A stretch of 64,000 nt of DNA from NCBI GenBank assembly GCA_026874595.1, contig CM049313.1, positions 69,616,659 to 69,680,658 on the forward strand, read 5' to 3'. Positions 1 to 12,016 of the stretch are shown in pieces; within the stretch, counting starts at the first letter, position 1; every line of letters starts with the position of its first letter. A program made the translations under genes and the position numbers. Source of the DNA: Sipunculus nudus. Lineage: Eukaryota > Annelida > Sipuncula > Golfingiida > Sipunculidae. A model generated the notes under the pieces. The model ran no database searches and was not told the DNA's origin. It saw only the letters and a list, made by a program, of their open reading frames with translations.

Positions 1-2360
1 CACGGTTTACTTACGTGTATTCGTGCAGCAGTTTTTAATACCGAGGCTGGTTTTACTCGAAAAACTCGTCTCCACGTCTGTCAGCGGGAGAATCATAACT
101 TCCGGTAGGGGATTTCCAAACGGCTATGTGTAAAACTCGGAAGTCCGAAGTCGGAAGCAAGGATTTTTTTAAATAAAGCAATGTTCGAAGCATAATTAAA
201 ATGATACTACATCAATAGAAAGTACCATTTTATTTTTATTGATAGAATAAGGTCTTTTCTATCATTATGTAAAAAATCAAAGTTATCCATCTGAAGTTAT
301 AGACTATTTCTTGCTCGGTAATGCCGGGTTATGGTCCAAATAACATGTGTAAAACTAGCCAGTAATGGCTAATGCACTGGTCATCATGTCGTCAGCAAAC
401 GTGTCAAGCATTTTCAGTTTCTTAAATATCACATATTTATAATAAACTCTGTTTTGTAACATTAATTATGCTGTTTTTATAATATATTATATTGATATTT
501 TATTTCATTTTGTAAAACAAGATTATATAATTACTCATCAATATTTTCGCTATAACCGTATTTTTTGTTTGTGGAAACATGAAAAAAAATAAAGATTTGA
601 TAATATTTTAAAAATTACCCTGATTATATCATAGAGACTTAAACAGATAATTTGACAGAACCACAAAACGTCCAGTAAATGTTTTAACAAGGGTGTTTCG
701 AACAAAATATTTTATTTATCATGTATCAATTGAAAAACCTTTTCCTCTTCCATTGACCAAAAAATTTAATCATGATTATGAATCTCTTAAACTCTTATCT
801 ATTATGTAATACTTTTTATGCCAAATTATATTTTACATTTCATGGTCAGGTTGCACACATTTATATATATATATATGTATGTATGTATATATATTAATCA
901 CATTGCAATGTGATATTTTCCCCTATATATGTACCTGCTGTAAATGGAACCTGTTTCAATTCATGTTTTGAAATTTTGCCAAAATAGCATAATATACATG
1001 ATGCTTTACAAAAATTTGTTTGCTACTGATTTCATCAGACGTATCCTGCAAAATTAAAAATAACCACAAACATTAACAACACCTTGACAGAAAAAAATAC
1101 ACAATGCATGTGTAAATAGATATGATCCCGATTGTAACATTTTACAATCATATAAAAAACAATAGTTTTTGTTTTTGCAGAACGATTCAATATATAAACG
1201 ATATTTTTTATGCAGTTAGGCACAATATTCATCAAATTAATGTTCTGAAAATTTGCAAAACCACAGGACACAAACATTTATATACTTTATATATATATAC
1301 ATATATTTGTAAAATACGTCAACTAAAAAATCAATAAAACATCAAACAAAACATTTTGCATAGCCAAAAAAAGTTCATTAAATGTTTAAAAAAAAATTAC
1401 TATACAGCAAAAGTAGAATGGGAATAATTAATATTTGTAATTGAAATATTTATCTTAGCGGTAAATATCTAACTTGATTTATCAATCCGGTTTGGTTCCA
1501 TTATTGCATGGTGTCATCATTTTTATGTGGAATTTAAAGGAATGAATCATAAAGATGAGCAACAGGTTCAATAAAAATGCCTATATCCCGTAGCATCTTT
1601 AAGACACCAGGTCACCTCTAGACAGACTTTTACTTGAAGCCCCAGATGTCTTACGTGTCGATAAAGATTCTATATGGTTATTTATTAAAGATTTTACATT
1701 CAAAATTGTAATTTCTTATCGAGATCCTTGTAATCGTATACAGTAATCCGAAGTTGAAGGGAGCACATTCTGTTTACATGCCCTTATCATGCACATATTA
1801 TAACGTATGAGAGTGAAATCAGTTGCAAATATACTTTAAAATATTATTAAATATCCATTTATTTGAAGTTGAAATGTGATGTTGAAACATCAGGAGTGAA
1901 TTTTAATATATAAATATCAAGATTGAAAAAGTTTGAAAGAAAGCGTTAAAACTTGAAAAAGAATTGATCTTAGTTTAAAAAAAATGATTTGCTTTAATAA
2001 ACAAATCGATAAGATTTTATAATCACACATGTATTAGTATGTTTTATATTACCTGGACTGTTGTATCCCTTTTCTAAGATATATTTTAACTTTTTTTTTA
2101 AATATCATAGAACTCTAAAATATTGAAGGACATTTCGTTTTGTATTTGATACATGTATGTTTTTTCCAGCGATGACCTACTGGGATATATTGAATTTTCA
2201 TATTTGTTCAACGTATGGAAAATATATTTTAGTTTTTATTTTGAATGACATCGTAATTTATAACTGTATTTTTAATGCCGTATTAGGGTTTATTGTACCA
2301 TATTTATTATTCAGTGGTGCATCCATAGAGGGCGCAAGCATAACACCGAGGAATCCTCAT

Positions 2361-2384
2361 CCCCCCCCCCCCCCCCCCCCCCCC
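2361..2384. repeat. Homopolymer C run (24)
   Basis: Twenty-four consecutive C residues in an AT-rich setting. On the minus strand this is a G run able to form G-quadruplex structure. Its exact length may be affected by sequencing error. Confidence 0.9.
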
Positions 2385-2960
2385 ATCGCAGTACCGTGTG
2401 AGTCATACACGGTCTCCCCACAGAGCTCAGCTCGGGGTGGGATCGACCGTGAAAAATCTCACGGCTCCTCGGCTGATACTCAGACTCGCGCACTGTGCTG
2501 TCCGAGTCTGAATGTGCGCTCTCAGATCACAAAATTCGGTAAAATGCAAAGATTGTCATAAGACTTTAACATATCAATTATTTTACAACGATTAATACAT
2601 TTAAATACTAGTAGTGACATTTTGCAAGTTATAAATGTATAGACGCGCATTTCATCATTGACATTAACATGTTACGAACTTTTGAATATTTGGACTTTCC
2701 AATTTATACCGTAATGTTATAGAAATATAAATATTAAAGCTCAACAACCTGAAGTTTGAATACATTGTTCCAATACATGTAGGAGTATAGTTGCGGAACA
2801 GAAAATCTTCATAATCTTTCGTTTAAGGTGCCTCAACATGTCCTCTTTACATTGCATATTTTAAAAATTTACCCCTTCCCATACCATCCCCATGTTAATA
2901 TAAATAATTTTCACAAAACATAGCTCTAGATAGGGTGAAATATATTACGTGAAAATACCA

Positions 2961-2965
2961 TCACA

Positions 2966-3032
<67 letters not shown>

Positions 3033-3053
3033 TATAAATATATATATATATTG
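2961..3053. repeat. (AT)n microsatellite
   Basis: Nearly uninterrupted TA dinucleotides across about 90 bp, with one break near 3025. No other feature is seen in it. Confidence 0.9.
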
Positions 3054-3920
3054 AATTTACAAATAAAAAAATTAAGAACTTATAGTTTTTCCGATTATGT
3101 ATCATGTTTTGTGTTATTCACGCATTTAAAGCAGAATCATGCATAAGCAATTTTAATATATGCATGCAACTATAATTATAATGAAACTGCATTGGGCTGT
3201 GGCTCTTAACTGACCACAAGTTAACCAGTGCGTCTCTGTGACTTCCGAGTTATACACATTGGATAACATCCCAGCACTTCTGACTGACTTCCGAGATTGC
3301 TTCCGAGCACAAAATCGTCCATAACGTTCAGATTGAAGAATGAATAACTATTATTCTTCACAGAATGATAATAAAGATCTTATTCTATCGGGGAAAAAAA
3401 TCAAAACGGTATTGAAGCGTTAGCATTTTGTATATGCTTTAAACTGCATTATTTATAAAACGATTCCTTGGTTTCCGGCGTCCGGCTTCCGACTTCCAAG
3501 TTTACATATACGACCGCGCCATGACACCTTCACTTTTGAATGCGAAGTACCGCTTCACGTGAATCGGTGCCACAGTGATGAAAGAAGGTAATAAATGTAA
3601 TTATTTTTGTGTAACAACATTTTTTCTTCGATATTAAGCACATATAATACGACTATATAAGCCTGTGATGCCAAATAATACCAGACATGAAATATTTTGA
3701 TCCGACCCTTAGAATGGGCGTTCTGTTGTGACTGCCACTATGACTCCAGGCCCTATCAGTTTATTTCAAAAGGCCTGAGTGTCATGTTGTCATGGCTAGG
3801 GGCACGCTCAATGGCTCAAGCTGTCACTGAAAACCTGATCAACTGATTACGGAGTTATAGCAATTCTATGGATACCAATTCCTTGTCCCTGATCAAATTC
3901 CACGTCGTCACATATTGTTA

Positions 3921-4184
3921 ACTAGAAATTTGCACTCAAAGAGTGCAGACCTCCGCCAGGGCAGCTTATTACCTCCATATGACATTATCAAAAATGCAGC
4001 TTTTTTTCCTTCATGGATCCAGATGCTGATCCGGATCACCCCGAAACATTGACAAATTGTTCCTTGTATCATAGCTATCCTGAAAATTTCATCACATTCC
4101 GTTTACAATTTCATGAGTAATGTTGCTAACAGACAAACAAACAAACAGACATACCAACGCCGGCAAAACATAATGTTGGAGGTA
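3921..4184 (+). mobile_element. Short interspersed repeat, ends CCTCCGCC...GGAGGT
   Basis: The segment starts ACTAGAAATTTGCACTC, runs through GACCTCCGCCAGGG, and ends with a short CAAA/CAGA-rich tail followed by CCAACGCCGG...TTGGAGGT. The start/end pairing of CCTCCGCC-like and GGAGG-like sequence and the tetranucleotide tail match a type of small non-autonomous element common in marine invertebrates. That family resemblance is from memory, and no second copy is present in this window to confirm boundaries. Confidence 0.45.
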
Positions 4185-5305
4185 CTTATCATGAGCTTTT
4201 GACTGATCCATCCTCTCTTCTTTAATCCTCCCTTACACATCTGCACATGCAGAACGTCGATTAAAGAATGATATCAGACAAGGTCCTTGTAATGCAAACG
4301 TTTATTTCCTCATTTCCCATGCACAGCAAATCAAGTAAAAAAAGTACAAGGCGCAGTAACTGACAGAAATAATCTTTGTGAAATAAATAAATTTCATAAA
4401 TATCTTCATGAAATAAAGCGTCTGCCACTATACTGGGAGTACGCATCTCTTTGTAAATACAATTATACAAACGTAAGACACCTCTTCGCTGTCAGACATT
4501 TCACCGGATAAACCACACCATGAAAAGAAAGAATAAAGTGATGTCCATTAGTTCAAAGATTAAGATTTATAGAAAAAAAAAGCCGCGACTGACGAATTAA
4601 GCATAACTTAAAAATAAATGAATGGACATTAGTTCAGCATTTCTAAATGCGTGTGCACTACACATTTTACAAACACCTAAAATTTAAATAAGGCAATATT
4701 TTTTTTATATATGAATAAATCTATTTAGAAGCTACAACTCAATGGACATGTTGATTTAAGTTTATAAAATAAATTATAAGATGTCCTGAAAAATAAAAAA
4801 ATTAAACTTCATACTAACGTTAAACCGGCACAATGCGGTATTTTAAATCATTTAATTTATGTTTAATCGATGATCATTCTAGAAATTTACATCTTGTCAT
4901 GGTAGAGAATACCCCTTCTGGCATTGTCCCCCGCACTGTCAGTAAAATCTACATGACACAGGAACATAATTACAATACAAAATATAACCAAATATACCAC
5001 TAGTTTCGTAACAGGCCTATTTTAAGGTTGGATTAATGAAAGAATTATGGACCATAATGAACGGCAAACGAAGCAATTTGCATACAACATCAACAAAAAT
5101 AATTCCGCCAATAGTCTGAAGAAAATATCTAGCTTGCTGTATGAAATTTTACAATTAAAATCTATAAAACTACCATAAGATCCTGAGTGTCGTATCGTAT
5201 TGGTTTATATGTATATCACATTTCACTATGATCACAAATATGAATATCATATTTATATACATGCACATGTACTTGCAAACCTACCATCGAGGTTTCCTGC
5301 CATGT

Positions 5306-5513
5306 TGGCTAATCAGGGTTTCTCAAGTGTCTCATAATTTATAACGGCAACAAGTAGCCAATCAGATTTCATTCAGGTGACAAGGAGCCAATTAAATTCA
5401 ACAGGGTAACAAGGAGCCACACATGTACAAAACGGGGGCCAATCAGGTTTCCCTCACACTTCACCAGTTAGGGTTTCCAAATTTCCCCATGAGCCAATCA
5501 TATTTCACAAAAT
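5306..5513. repeat. Degenerate minisatellite with GCCAATCA motifs
   Basis: The phrases CAACAAG(T/G)AGCCAATCAG, GGTGACAAGGAGCCAATTA, GGTAACAAGGAGCCAC and GGGCCAATCAGGTTTCC recur at roughly 30-45-bp spacing. This looks like decayed tandem copies of one unit that contains a CCAAT sequence. No coding potential is seen. Confidence 0.5.
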
Positions 5514-7456
5514 ACTGCATTGTCCAAGTGTGCTGAATAAAGCAGATCGTGTACCTGGCTATTTCAAAGTCAGCAGTCTTGCCCCGACTGTCAATGTTCT
5601 TTGTTTGGTTAACAAAGAAAAATTTCAACTTTCGCTTTACCCAATTATCATCGGTGGTTATTACTTTACACACATGATTACAACGTTAAGGTCATATTAA
5701 AATATGACGCTCAGGTCATATTAAAATGACACATTTAAATATGCAATATATACAAAAGTTATTGGTGTTCCATGATACCTGGATTTATTTCTTTTACATG
5801 CTTCTGAGCTAACAGCAGACCACGGACTGAAAATTATATTAACATGATATAAATGAAACAAATTAATAAAAGAACCTAACACTGATACGGACATCTAGGC
5901 TACATTTTTACCAGAAAATCATAACAACCGGAAAACGAATATGTTGAGTGTTAAAAAATCTTAAGTATCAACCTTGGAGGCAGTGTATGGATTTGCATCC
6001 TAAGTACTTAACTTAAAATACAAAATCTAAAAAAAAAAAAAAAAATAATATATACCTTTGGCCACAAAGTCACTGATAGAGTTCAGATGATGTGGTTAAG
6101 GTTCAACTATTTTTCTGGTACAGAGATAGTACATAGATATGTGCTTTTTTGTTTACAGTACACTAAACAGGGAACATATGCAAGTACCATCACTATACAG
6201 AATATGTACAACTGTACGTATGACCCGATGTTATTTACACAAAAGTCAAACGATGTACCAATTCCTCATATTCAGTTAATACAGGCCCGCATAATTACGT
6301 TGGTCACTGTACTGGATGAATAATGGATGTGACAGCTGTAAATCTGGATGGCGAGTTCACCTTTGTCAGTCGTTAGTGAAGCAACGGGCCTTGCATTCAG
6401 TACAAAATGGCTGCCGGAATGTTATGATTAAAACGATTTGACCCCCCCCCCCCCCAAAAAAAAAATCAATGTATAGCCATTTATAAGATATGTCCCCTGT
6501 CTGCATATACTATGAGTCCAACCACATATGCATTTGAGAAATTTCAATGTTTAACACGTTTAAAAGGTTGATCTCTTTTTTACAAAAATATGTCCATGTT
6601 ATATAGAAAAAAGCACCACCTGTGTACAATTACAGATGTTTAACAAGTGAAATTTGCTTGGTCTTAGCGTTATGACGTGAGTGAGTTACACCTTTCTTAA
6701 ACAGGCTACTTCCATGAAGGTATATTAAAATATAAGGTGGCTGCTTTCATACTGAATTTATTGATGATTTTTCCAGAATTATTCATAATCACTTATTGTC
6801 CAGAACCACTGTCGTAAACTTAAAAGCCAGTGCATTTCAGGTCCGAATTTCAGACTGAAAATTAATTCTTGATTACTTTTTTCAATACCAATTCATATAA
6901 ATACAACTAAATACAAAATAAAATATTTCTATTGAACTGCCACCAAAATATACCATCATAAATAAATCTCACAGACACATGATAACATCATGAGAATAAC
7001 GCAGAATAAAACTAAAGACAAAGGGTGCATCACCCACATGTAACATTAAGTAATGCCCTTGGTTAATACTAAACCCTCTTTATCCTTAAAAGGAAAATAC
7101 CTGATTAAGTACAAATTCTGGAATGCTGTAAGGGCTTCATTTCTTTGCTTTCATGGGGTACCAACTACATCTAACTTTCTGTCTAAACATTGAATTCCTC
7201 GTAGATAAATCAGGAAACTAAACCAAAGTGAGCATGTGTTTATATGTGTGGTGGACTTTTAACGGATGCAGTAAGGTCTAATTAATACTTGGGTCTAACA
7301 GTTTTATGAAGATTAATATTTGTGCAGTAGCATATCTGGAAGCACCATGTAGAAACAATTTTTTTAAGTACGAGGTCCTCGTAACATTTGTTATACACTG
7401 ATATGGCCAGTTACATTTAGGATGAACCATTTGATCTTCATGTACTATTAATTATA

Positions 7457-7458
<2 letters not shown>

Positions 7459-7520
<62 letters not shown>
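7459..7520. repeat. (AT)n microsatellite
   Basis: About 62 bp of uninterrupted AT dinucleotides. Confidence 0.9.
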
Positions 7521-7522
<2 letters not shown>

Positions 7523-8152
7523 CGTGAACATAAATTAACATATAGCATTACTAGTCTCACAGTGGGATCATTGGTTCATAAGCAGATTACCTTTCCCTTT
7601 CATCCTGTTTTAATTAGAGTTACCTGGGAAATCTTTTAATCTCTCCAGAACCAGGTATTTTGTCAAGTGGGGACTGAGGGCTACTGTATGGGGCTAACTT
7701 TAATCACACCTATTAACAAAGCCCCAACTGTGAGTGTAAGTGGATCAGTAACTCCTCAATCACTCCAGGAAGCTGCTAAAATCCCACACCTATTGAAACC
7801 AAGTGCAACTGTACCCAAGCATAGACTTGAATCAGACTCAACATCACTGAGCACAAATGTGTTGATATAAGATGTGTGAAAGACCTGGTGCAAAATATAC
7901 ACACAACCACAAATAATACAGGTACGGCACCCACTGAGAAAACCTGAAGTTTATATATATACATATACAGTAAAACCAAGCCTATATCACAGTCATAGTG
8001 AAAGTTAGATATACTTTCATATGTCCAGGGTTCAAAACAGGGCATTTACTGATTCAATCAAATGCTATATTGACTCTTTACATTGACTTTGTACTGATGA
8101 ATTTGAATACAACAAAAGGGTATATGACTAAAACAGATGGTTTTACTCTGTG

Positions 8153-8161
8153 TGTATATAT

Positions 8162-8210
<49 letters not shown>

Positions 8211-8222
8211 ATATATTTATAA
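8153..8222. repeat. (AT)n microsatellite, imperfect
   Basis: TATA-dinucleotide tract with a few interruptions (AAAT, TGTA). No other feature is seen. Confidence 0.85.
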
Positions 8223-10202
8223 AATAATTATTTATATATTTAATATCTGATAAATAAATGGTATGGCAACATACATGACATCTTTGGATATGATGAATAT
8301 GACTCAATGAGTATGCTGAATATCATTATATATAAAAATTATAATATACTGAATATGCTGAATATTATTATGTTATATGTATAACAAAATACTGAATGTA
8401 CAGACTGTATAAAAAAGCCACTATTAGCACAATGATAACTATTATGCAGTCACATCACGGAAACTGAATATAACAACTCAGTATTATGAACCAAATCAAA
8501 CTGCAGTGTTCAAATCTCAACCCATTTACATTGTTTCTTTTATCAGATCTCCTCTTCAGAATCTGAACACTTTTCTGAATTCCCATCCAGGAAGCCTGCA
8601 CATGATATACAATGCATAATCTGCAAATTATTATGGACAACGTGGTACCTGCGTACTCATAAAACTAACTTATACAAAGCTATATGAAACAGAAAATTTC
8701 CATCTAACTACAGCAGTCACCTGAACAAAGCTACTAGAACAGTTCTAAAATAGGTGCAATCCCTTCAAGGTGCAAGGTGCCACATTAACTAATTTATAAG
8801 AATACAAACTATTTGCAAATGAGATTCTTACTGCAAACACAGCACAGTTCAACAAAAATAATTGCTCTGTTATGCTCTTAACTCATTTTACATACATTTA
8901 CCAAGGCTGGATATCAGCATAAAAGTTTCACTGGTCAAAGGAACAACCAGAACAAAAATAAAACAACAGTCCTTACAGGAATAGCATTAGTCCATTTAAT
9001 TAAGTATCTGCCTGTTCCCTGATCAATTTCTGAGGTAAAAGCATGGCTGCAGTCAGAAATGGACCAATTCTGCTTATTTGTATTATGTCATATGTACAAT
9101 AGAAATTATTCAATGTCAAAGTTGGGTAGCACAGGTAACATCACTTCCTAAATTTTGTTCACAGACTGTGAATTCAGGCACAGAGGCAAACTGTCTTTAC
9201 ATTTTAATTACAAACTTAAGGTGACAGACCCACTGTGTTGACATGGGACTCAAAGCTTTTGAATCTCAGCTGAGGTGGTCAGATTTTTCATGTTTGGCCC
9301 CCACCATGTTTTCATCAGAAAGGAGTGTCCTTTTCAGGGGTTCCTGATATGACCAAGCAATGGGGATGATTATACATCCAGGACCAAAAGGAGCAATAGC
9401 CTCCAGGCCTGGTTATCAACAGAATATAAAATGAGAGGAAGTGTATGCTACTGCCCTGTTACAGTCCAAAACCCAACTGGAATTCTGCAGATGTAAATAC
9501 TTAGTCAAGCTAGCTTAAAAAATGGACTAGGTTATTGCCTGAAAAATATTTAAAAAAAACAACAAGGTGACTGGTAAAGGGTCAATGTTAATCGCAGTAT
9601 CAGGTGTTTGAAAGTATGTGCCTTGTGGGGATTATAAAATATCATATATACTATGTAATATATTGCTATATACTAATTTATGGCACTGAAATATCCTATC
9701 TAAACCAAACATTTATATTTTTCATAGGCGAACTGCTATAGCAATTGATTTATTTTTCCTTAATTTGTATGTATCTTACCTATATCACCTAATCTTCGCC
9801 TATGAAAGATAACTGAACTGAAACAGTCACACCATTATTTTTCATCTTGGCACAGACAAAAATAAACAAATAAAAAAAAATGACACAATAAATAATACCA
9901 TCTTATGGACTGACTGCACTATCATTCATCAAACAGAAGGTAAGCACACAAAATTAGTCCTTTAAATAATATTACAAGCCAAAAAAAAAAAAAAAATGGG
10001 TGAGGAACCATGTTCAAGTTTTGTTATGGCAAAAACAGAGACCACATACCTGACTACAGAGTATGAAGTAGTTTGTTTATATTTTTTTGTATTTACAATA
10101 CAAGTATAAATATACAAATATATACATTATATTTAACAGGTGGATAATATATTGTTTATAACAGTATCAAGTACACTTATGTAGATATTAACAATCTCCT
10201 CG

Positions 10203-10291
10203 TCATACCAGACACTTGGTGAGACTTGACAGTAATATCATGACGACCATGCTTGGTGTCAGACAGGTCTGGCCACTGCTTGGTGGGAACT
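10203..10291 (-). CDS. Ig gene exon 5: C-terminal tail and stop
   Basis: The acceptor is a run of T then CCAG. In phase 1 it encodes about 29 residues, EFPPSSGQTCLTPS followed by the hydrophobic segment MVVMILLSSLTKCLV, then TGA. Small residues (SSG) before a terminal hydrophobic stretch are consistent with a GPI-attachment signal, but the stretch is short (about 15), so a secreted protein or an alternative downstream exon remains possible. Confidence 0.55.
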
Positions 10292-11840
10292 CTGGAAAAA
10301 AAATTATAAATTGACAAACTTTAGTCACCTACACGTAGTCACTTAAACCCATATGACAGGTGTGAAGTCAGGGGAGGGACCAGCACCCCAAAGGAATAAA
10401 CAAAACTTTCTTTTTGGGAGTCCAATCAAATTACCTTTAAAAAAAAATGTTTATGTTAACAGAGTAACAAGGGACCCATGGGTCACGGCGCTCAGCTGAT
10501 CATGATTCGACTATAAATGTATCACCATTGTTATACTATATTGAGTAGAAAAAACTTATGAATATCATGGTCATGTTTGGCTTTTATAAAGGAATATAAT
10601 GTAATATGTGAGTAAATGATATATGAAATTATCTGACTGATGGATTAATATGGAGTAAAATATAGTGGTTTATTTTTTATTTATTTGGGAGGGGTAAAAA
10701 AAAAACAATTTATTTGAGCAAATATGAATTCAATGACAGTATACTAAGCAGTGGTATAATGATGATAAGGCTATTTGTTGAAGGATCTATAGTGTATGGA
10801 AAACTGCAAGATTTCAATTTGACAGATACAAGGTTATGAAAAACTATGCTGATGAGGGGATTTATGAATTTGTGACTGTATGACATGATATCTTGACAAG
10901 GTCGGTCTTGACAAGGTACATTATTTTGATGACCCTCACGTCTACATATTACGCAATATTGACATAATTTCTGGCATGTATATAGGTACCTATGGACAAA
11001 TGGTCAACAGTACTGAACCACCTAGAAGGTTAAAATATCAAAAATATGATGAAATGTAGATAAAGTTTGAGAGGAATAGGTAATTTGGGCCATGGTTGGT
11101 TTATATGATTGAAGAAAATGTTGCAAATAATATTTGAGATCTGACCATGCCTTTCCATTGGTTACATTTTTGATAAGCTGTTGACAGTTGAACAGTTTAC
11201 ACATTTGTCTGATGAGATCCAATTTATTTGGTAAACTTTTTTATTAATTTTATGATATGTATACAGTTGCCATAACGTCCCCACTCCACAGGTGCAATGA
11301 CTTGATTGGGGGGGGGGGGGGGGGGGGTTGTGTTATGATCAGAGTTACAACGCCTCTGTCTCTCTGTAGATATTTTCTTTAATTATTAAATTTTATGCTG
11401 TAGCCATAGAACTATTGTTCACAGTGCCAAGGAGCAAAGCCTCAGTGGGATGAAGAAGGGGATGGTGAGAGTTACAACACCCTTGCATATACATACAGGA
11501 TATGAAATTTAATTCAACAGTGCTTATAAAAAAAAAAGTTTATTCATGAACATTAAATATTTAAAACAGGCAGAAAGATGGAGAAACAAAGCAAATCATT
11601 TTTTCCCCATTCTACTGAGCCAATAAAAAATTAACAATATTTGCATTTATTCCTTTTTTTCATTACATAATTTTTATCCAGGTTTACAAATGTTATTATA
11701 AATTTACAGTATAACATACATGTGATTGTGAATATTTCAGTTGATTCACATTTCTAAATTGCATCAACATTTATAGCTAATGTAACGAGTTTATAGTACC
11801 TGTCAACAGAATGGGATGGAGGGAGGAAGGGAGGCAATAA

Positions 11841-11914
<74 letters not shown>

Positions 11915-11985
11915 TGGAGAGAGAAAGAGAAAAAGCAGAGGAGAGAGAGAGAGAGAGAAAGAGAGAAAGAGAGGGCTGGACTGTC

Positions 11986-12016
<31 letters not shown>

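Larger units (their letters stand above)
1..3519. other. AT-rich intergenic stretch, no gene seen
   Basis: No ORF here has codon structure or domain content that I would call a gene. The stretch holds a poly-C run (2361-2384), an AT dinucleotide array (about 2961-3053), and at its two ends sequences that look like diverged inverted copies of each other (listed separately). The short ORF crossing the poly-C run is low-complexity translation. It lies downstream of the minus-strand Ig gene and could include very distal 3' sequence of it, but nothing shows that. Confidence 0.6.
120..3520. mobile_element. Possible long terminal-inverted-repeat element (diverged)
   Basis: The left flank (about 120-400) contains CTCGGAAGTCCGAAGTCGG followed by AAGCAAGGA and later GATAGAATAAGGTCTT. 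The right flank (about 3200-3520) contains the same blocks in reverse complement and in mirror order (AAGATCTTATTCTATC, then TCCTTGG, then GGCTTCCGACTTCCAAG). Arms of roughly 250-300 bp at low identity, about 3 kb apart, suggest an old foldback or MULE-like element. No transposase ORF lies between them. Outer boundaries and target duplication are not resolved. Confidence 0.4.
3521..10202. other. AT-rich region downstream of Ig gene, no coding exon seen
   Basis: This stretch lies 3' of the minus-strand Ig gene stop codon and may include its 3' UTR. I found no ORF with recognisable domain content. It holds an interspersed repeat (3921-4184), a degenerate CCAAT-containing minisatellite (5306-5513), AT arrays at 7459-7520 and 8153-8222, and short poly-A and poly-C runs near 6030 and 6442. 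Many TTTATT strings (AATAAA on the minus strand) occur by composition, so I do not choose a polyadenylation signal. Confidence 0.5.

Noticed and set aside
2157-2561. 134-residue plus-strand ORF and its minus-strand shadow
   Set aside because: The frame depends on a 24-base C run and has no domain or splice support.
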